DNA of 8,054 nt from Desulfovibrio sp. Its GTDB lineage: Bacteria; Desulfobacterota; Desulfovibrionia; Desulfovibrionales; Desulfovibrionaceae. Each line of letters opens with the position of its first letter. Position 1 is the first letter of the stretch. The stretch is from positions 1 to 8,054 of the forward strand of contig DONZ01000122.1 of the NCBI GenBank assembly GCA_003512875.1. The letters are read 5' to 3'. Under the pieces are notes generated by a model. The model searched no databases. It was not told the DNA's origin and was given only the letters and a program-made list of their open reading frames with translations. A program made the translations under genes and the position numbers. Shown here in pieces: positions 5,810 through 8,054 of this stretch.

Positions 5810-5831
5810 CCTATATATATATATATATAGG
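5810..5831. repeat. CC(TA)9GG palindromic dinucleotide repeat
   Basis: Nine TA repeats (5812-5829) flanked by CC and GG form a perfect 22-base palindrome. It lies about 32 bases upstream of the kinase -35 box. Such tracts melt or extrude cruciforms easily and can change length by slippage. Whether it influences the kinase promoter is unknown. Confidence 0.9.
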
Positions 5832-5932
5832 GATAAGTAAGGGAAAATATTGTATTTTTTATTCTTGCGGAATGAAATTTTTATGAGGAATTTTTTTATG
5901 TTATTTTTGTATGATAAAGCCGATAGCGGAGC

Positions 5933-6011
5933 CTGCAAAAAAGCTGCGGTTTTGCGGATGTGCAAATTTTGTTGCGCATGCGGTCGGTTATTGTCTGCGC
6001 TTTTTATTTTT
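5933..6011 (+). other. Tandem hairpins ending in a T-rich tract (possible structured RNA)
   Basis: Two hairpins abut directly: CTGCAAAA/TTTTGCGG (5933-5940 with 5950-5957) and ATGTGCAA/TTGCGCAT (5958-5965 with 5972-5979), each 8 bp with one G-U wobble. A third helix, GCGCA/TGCGC (5974-5978 with 5996-6000), is followed by TTTTTATTTTT. It would compete with the second hairpin, the layout expected of an attenuator or small RNA. Against this, the third helix has a large 17-base loop, I see only a -10-like TATGAT (5910-5915) with no -35, and the following gene is a tRNA with its own promoter. It matches no riboswitch class I recognise. The remaining spacer (5832-5932) is AT-rich with nothing further supported. 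Confidence 0.25.
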
Positions 6012-6045
6012 GAAAACAGAAAAAATTAAAATTTAATAAAAAAAC

Positions 6046-6074
6046 TTGACAAGCGTTTGCCAAGTGTATATAAG
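6046..6074 (+). promoter_or_regulatory. Promoter of tRNA-Arg
   Basis: A perfect TTGACA (6046-6051), a 17-base spacer and TATAAG (6069-6074, five of six matches) form a strong sigma-70-type promoter. Transcription would start near 6081, leaving a short 5' leader for RNase P to remove. Confidence 0.8.
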
Positions 6075-6087
6075 AAATTTCTCAAGT

Positions 6088-6164
6088 GCGCTTGTGGCTC
6101 AGCTGGATAGAGCAACAGGCTACGAACCTGTAGGTCGGGCGTTCGAATCGCTCCAGGCGCGCCA
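6088..6164 (+). tRNA. tRNA-Arg (anticodon ACG)
   Basis: A full cloverleaf can be folded by eye. The acceptor stem GCGCTTG/CAGGCGC has one G-U pair; the D arm is GCTC/GAGC (6097-6113); the anticodon stem is ACAGG/CCTGT around the loop CTACGAA. The anticodon ACG is at 6122-6124. The variable loop is AGGTC, and the T arm GGGCG/CGCTC encloses TTCGAAT. G is the discriminator base, and CCA (6162-6164) is encoded. A34 is expected to be edited to inosine by TadA so that it reads CGU, CGC and CGA. It is transcribed alone from its own promoter to its own terminator, convergent with the EamA-family gene. No duplicated 3' end or integrase is seen, so there is no sign of use as an integration site here. 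Confidence 0.97.
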
Positions 6165-6172
6165 TAAATTTC

Positions 6173-6205
6173 AAGGACTTATGATATTCATAAGTCCTTT
6201 TTTTT
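6173..6205 (+). terminator. Intrinsic terminator of tRNA-Arg
   Basis: AAGGACTTATGA (6173-6184) pairs perfectly with TCATAAGTCCTT (6188-6199) around a 3-base loop, and the T run extends to 6205. It begins 8 bases after the encoded CCA. Confidence 0.93.
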
Positions 6206-6409
6206 GTTCCTGCAAACGGATACGATTTGTTTGAACATGATTTTTTTTGCCGTTTTTTTGGGTCTTGTCTGTTTTTATATGAACTGTCAAGCAAAATGCG
6301 AATGCGGATGCTCAAACAAAATGGCAGAAGCATTGCGGAGATGCAGGCTGTTTGAAAGCCGGGAACGGGACAGACGGAACATTCTTTCGGAATTTGCAAA
6401 TGGGCGGAA

Positions 6410-7315
6410 TTATTCCTTGCCGTAGGAGCTGACGAGAAAGACGGAACCGAGCAGGGCGATACAGGCTATGACGTGGTAAAAGGTCAATTCTTCGCCAAGA
6501 TACGCCGCGCCGAGGACAAGGGCGATGACAGGGTTCACATATTCATAGGAAAGGGCGACAGCGGGGCGCACATGGTATAACAGCCATAAATAGGTGGTAT
6601 AGCCTACTATCGAGGTCATAAGGACGAGAAAAGAGAGAATGAGGAAGCCGTTGAAGTCAAAGAGGCTCAAATCCCAGCGTTCACCGATGAGAAAACCGAA
6701 ACCGAGGCTTTCCAGCCCGCCGATGAACAGGATTAAGCCGGTTGATTGAAAAATGTACAGGCTGTTGCTTTGGCAGCAGATTTTTGAATAATGCCCGGAA
6801 AAGACCCATGCGAGCACAGCGCAGATTGCGAGCGCCAAACCGACGGGAGAAATATGTCCGTTGAATAAGGTGCTGATATTGATTGATAAAATTGCGGTCA
6901 GTCCGACGCCTAAGCCGATAAAGTGCTTGAGTTTCGGGCGTTTTCCGCCCCACAGGAGCCATTCGCCAAGCACCATGAGCAGGGGAATGGTGCCGCATAA
7001 TAAGGCGGCAAGCCCTGATGTGATGGTTTCCTGCCCTTTCGCCAAAAGGGCTGAGCTGAAAAAGACCTGAAAAACAGCTAAAATTGTTGCATATTTAAAA
7101 TCGTTTAAAGTAATGGTATAATATCCTTGAGTAAAAATACCCAATAAAAAAAGCAGTATGCCGGAAATTGTGGCGCGAACGCCCCCAAGCAGGACTCCCG
7201 GAACATAAGCAAGCCCCAGTTTGGTGAAAAAGAAAGACGTGCCCCATGCGATGTAAAGAAGAAGCAGGCAAAATAAAATGAAAAGAATGTTTTTGTTCTG
7301 TTTTGAAAGTGACAT
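6410..7315 (-). CDS. EamA/DMT-superfamily permease
   Basis: An inner-membrane transporter of the drug/metabolite family. Members export or exchange metabolites such as amino acids, but this one's substrate cannot be read from sequence. The 301-residue length and about ten hydrophobic helices fit two EamA repeats (about 15-145 and 157-297). Repeat 1 has the typical WGTSFFFTK (24-32) in the first helix, GVRATISG (45-52) and SGLAALLCGTIPLLM (100-114). Repeat 2 ends with SYEYVNPVIALVLGA (256-270), YLGEELT (272-278) and ALLGSVFLVS (287-296), the classic EamA C-terminal signature. The ATG at 7315-7313 has AGGAAA (7328-7323) upstream with 7-base spacing; the gene is separated from the MCP gene by the terminator at 7431-7464. 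It is convergent with tRNA-Arg, and no strong terminator follows its stop codon. Family call secure. Confidence 0.93.
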   Translation of the reverse strand: MSLSKQNKNILFILFCLLLLYIAWGTSFFFTKLGLAYVPGVLLGGVRATISGILLFLLGIFTQGYYTITLNDFKYATILAVFQVFFSSALLAKGQETITSGLAALLCGTIPLLMVLGEWLLWGGKRPKLKHFIGLGVGLTAILSINISTLFNGHISPVGLALAICAVLAWVFSGHYSKICCQSNSLYIFQSTGLILFIGGLESLGFGFLIGERWDLSLFDFNGFLILSFLVLMTSIVGYTTYLWLLYHVRPAVALSYEYVNPVIALVLGAAYLGEELTFYHVIACIALLGSVFLVSSYGKE

Positions 7316-7337
7316 ACCGCTGTTTCCTTTTTTTTAG

Positions 7338-7365
7338 GCTCTATCAAAATTGTATGAATTGTCAA
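7338..7365 (-). promoter_or_regulatory. Candidate promoter of the EamA-family gene
   Basis: A perfect TTGACA on the minus strand (7365-7360) is followed after 16 bases by TAGAGC (7343-7338), only three of six matches to TATAAT. An overlapping alternative pairs TTGAAA with TACAAT at 15-base spacing just upstream. One of these probably drives the permease gene, since a terminator separates it from the gene behind. Confidence 0.4.
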
Positions 7366-7430
7366 TAGGTTTCAAGGGAGCGACCCTATGTTTTTGAAAA
7401 GGGATGTTTGCATTATCCGTATGCTGTGAA

Positions 7431-7464
7431 AAGAAAAAAGGCTTTTTCCTGCGAAAAAGCCTTT
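7431..7464 (-). terminator. Intrinsic terminator of the chemoreceptor gene
   Basis: On the minus strand, AAAGGCTTTTTC (7464-7453) pairs perfectly with GAAAAAGCCTTT (7448-7437) around a 4-base loop. The T-rich tract TTTTTTCTT (7439-7431) overlaps the end of the stem. It starts 23 bases after the chemoreceptor stop codon. Confidence 0.92.
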
Positions 7465-7487
7465 CATTATTATAAATAACTTTGCAA

Positions 7488-8054
7488 TTATTTATTTTGA
7501 GCCTGTAATTGTTCAATCAGCTGGCTGAGAACATGGGTTTGGTTGACCACTTCGTCAACGGCTTTGCGGGCTTCCTGCATGTTATTCGCGTTTTCCTTCG
7601 CGATATTGTTGATACTGTCGACGGATTGGGTGATTTCCTCGCTGGTTGCTGACTGTTCTTCGGAAGCGGTCGCAATGGCGCGGACTTGGTCGGCAGTGGT
7701 GTCCGCAAGCTGGACGATACCGAGCAGCGCTTCGCCCGCTCCGCTTACCATTTCAGTAACTCTTTCAATCTTTTTCACGGCGTCGACCACAAGACGGGTA
7801 TTGTCGGCGGTTGATTTTTGAATTGCGGAAATCGCATTGCCCACATCGGTCGTGCTTGTCATGGTTTTTTCGGCAAGGTTTCTGACTTCGTCTGCAACAA
7901 CGGCAAATCCGCGTCCCGCTTCCCCCGCCCTCGCGGCTTCGATAGCGGCGTTCAAAGCAAGGAGGTTTGTTTGGTCGGCAATATCGGAAATCACGTTCAT
8001 GATTTCGTTAATCGCCTGCGCGTGTTCGGAAAGCACGCCCATTTCCGTTTGCAG
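7488..8054 (-). CDS. Methyl-accepting chemotaxis protein, C-terminal signalling domain (partial)
   Basis: Chemoreceptors bind attractants or repellents and control the CheA kinase through CheW at their cytoplasmic hairpin tip. The 188 visible residues are the end of that domain. The near-invariant tip segment runs from [20 protein letters not shown] (residues 21-40) through [20 protein letters not shown] (41-60). The returning coiled-coil helix follows and includes a likely methylation segment [14 protein letters not shown] (131-144). The C-terminus is LQAQNK, with no NWETF-type pentapeptide for tethering CheR or CheB. The frame is open through the right edge, so the HAMP, transmembrane and ligand-binding parts are missing and the ligand cannot be inferred. 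It ends with a strong terminator at 7464-7431. Its presence implies a motile or chemotactic organism. Confidence 0.96.
   Translation of the reverse strand: MQTEMGVLSEHAQAINEIMNVISDIADQTNLLALNAAIEAARAGEAGRGFAVVADEVRNLAEKTMTSTTDVGNAISAIQKSTADNTRLVVDAVKKIERVTEMVSGAGEALLGIVQLADTTADQVRAIATASEEQSATSEEITQSVDSINNIAKENANNMQEARKAVDEVVNQTHVLSQLIEQLQAQNK

Noticed and set aside
5732..5965. A 77-codon minus-strand frame upstream of the kinase
   Set aside because: It spans the kinase promoter and the (TA)9 palindrome, which produces the YIYIY segment, and has no recognisable product.
6088..6164. tRNA-Arg as an attachment site for a mobile element
   Set aside because: No duplicated tRNA 3' end, integrase or element genes are visible on either side; the flanks are a normal terminator and a permease gene.
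6082..6399. A 105-codon minus-strand frame
   Set aside because: It reads antisense through tRNA-Arg and its terminator. The segment ARLERFERPTYRFVACCSIQLSHKRT is the familiar false translation of an antisense tRNA.

Overview
The window looks like ordinary chromosomal DNA from a Gram-negative, probably anaerobic bacterium. My best guess is a low- to moderate-GC member of the Desulfovibrionales. This is inferred from the general look of the glycine-cleavage H protein, the chemoreceptor and the gut-type hybrid kinase, and from a palindrome matching the HcpR/Crp-Fnr consensus known from desulfovibrios. No marker gene settles it. Genes are separated by AT-rich spacers, and most have their own promoter and a strong intrinsic terminator. 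I see no insertion sequence, phage gene, CRISPR array or integrase.

Layout from left to right. Positions 1-412 (minus) hold the N-terminal 137 residues of dihydrolipoyl dehydrogenase (lpdA), cut by the window edge. The divergent intergenic region 413-776 carries two Crp/Fnr-type palindromes, a long inverted repeat and two promoter candidates. Positions 777-1184 (plus) encode an OsmC/Ohr-family thiol protein followed by a terminator. A stretch of about 500 bases (1262-1757) has no convincing gene. Positions 1828-2226 (minus) encode the glycine cleavage H protein (gcvH), with its own terminator. Positions 2356-5712 (minus) encode a very large soluble hybrid histidine kinase with an NTF2-like N-terminus, several PAS-type sensor modules, HisKA, HATPase and a receiver domain. 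An AT-rich spacer follows, containing a (TA)9 palindrome and possible RNA hairpins. Then comes a complete transcription unit for tRNA-Arg(ACG) on the plus strand: promoter, gene with encoded CCA, and terminator. Positions 6410-7315 (minus) encode a ten-helix EamA/DMT-family permease. Positions 7488-8054 (minus) hold the C-terminal signalling hairpin of a methyl-accepting chemotaxis protein, cut by the right edge.

LpdA and GcvH are partners: LpdA reoxidises the dihydrolipoyl arm carried by GcvH in the glycine cleavage system. They are separate transcription units here, and the P and T proteins are not in the window. The kinase and the chemoreceptor are both signal-input proteins, but nothing in the window ties them to each other or to a response gene. 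The most promising regulatory signal is the pair of Crp/Fnr-type sites between lpdA and osmC. I found no convincing evidence for a wholly new biological system.
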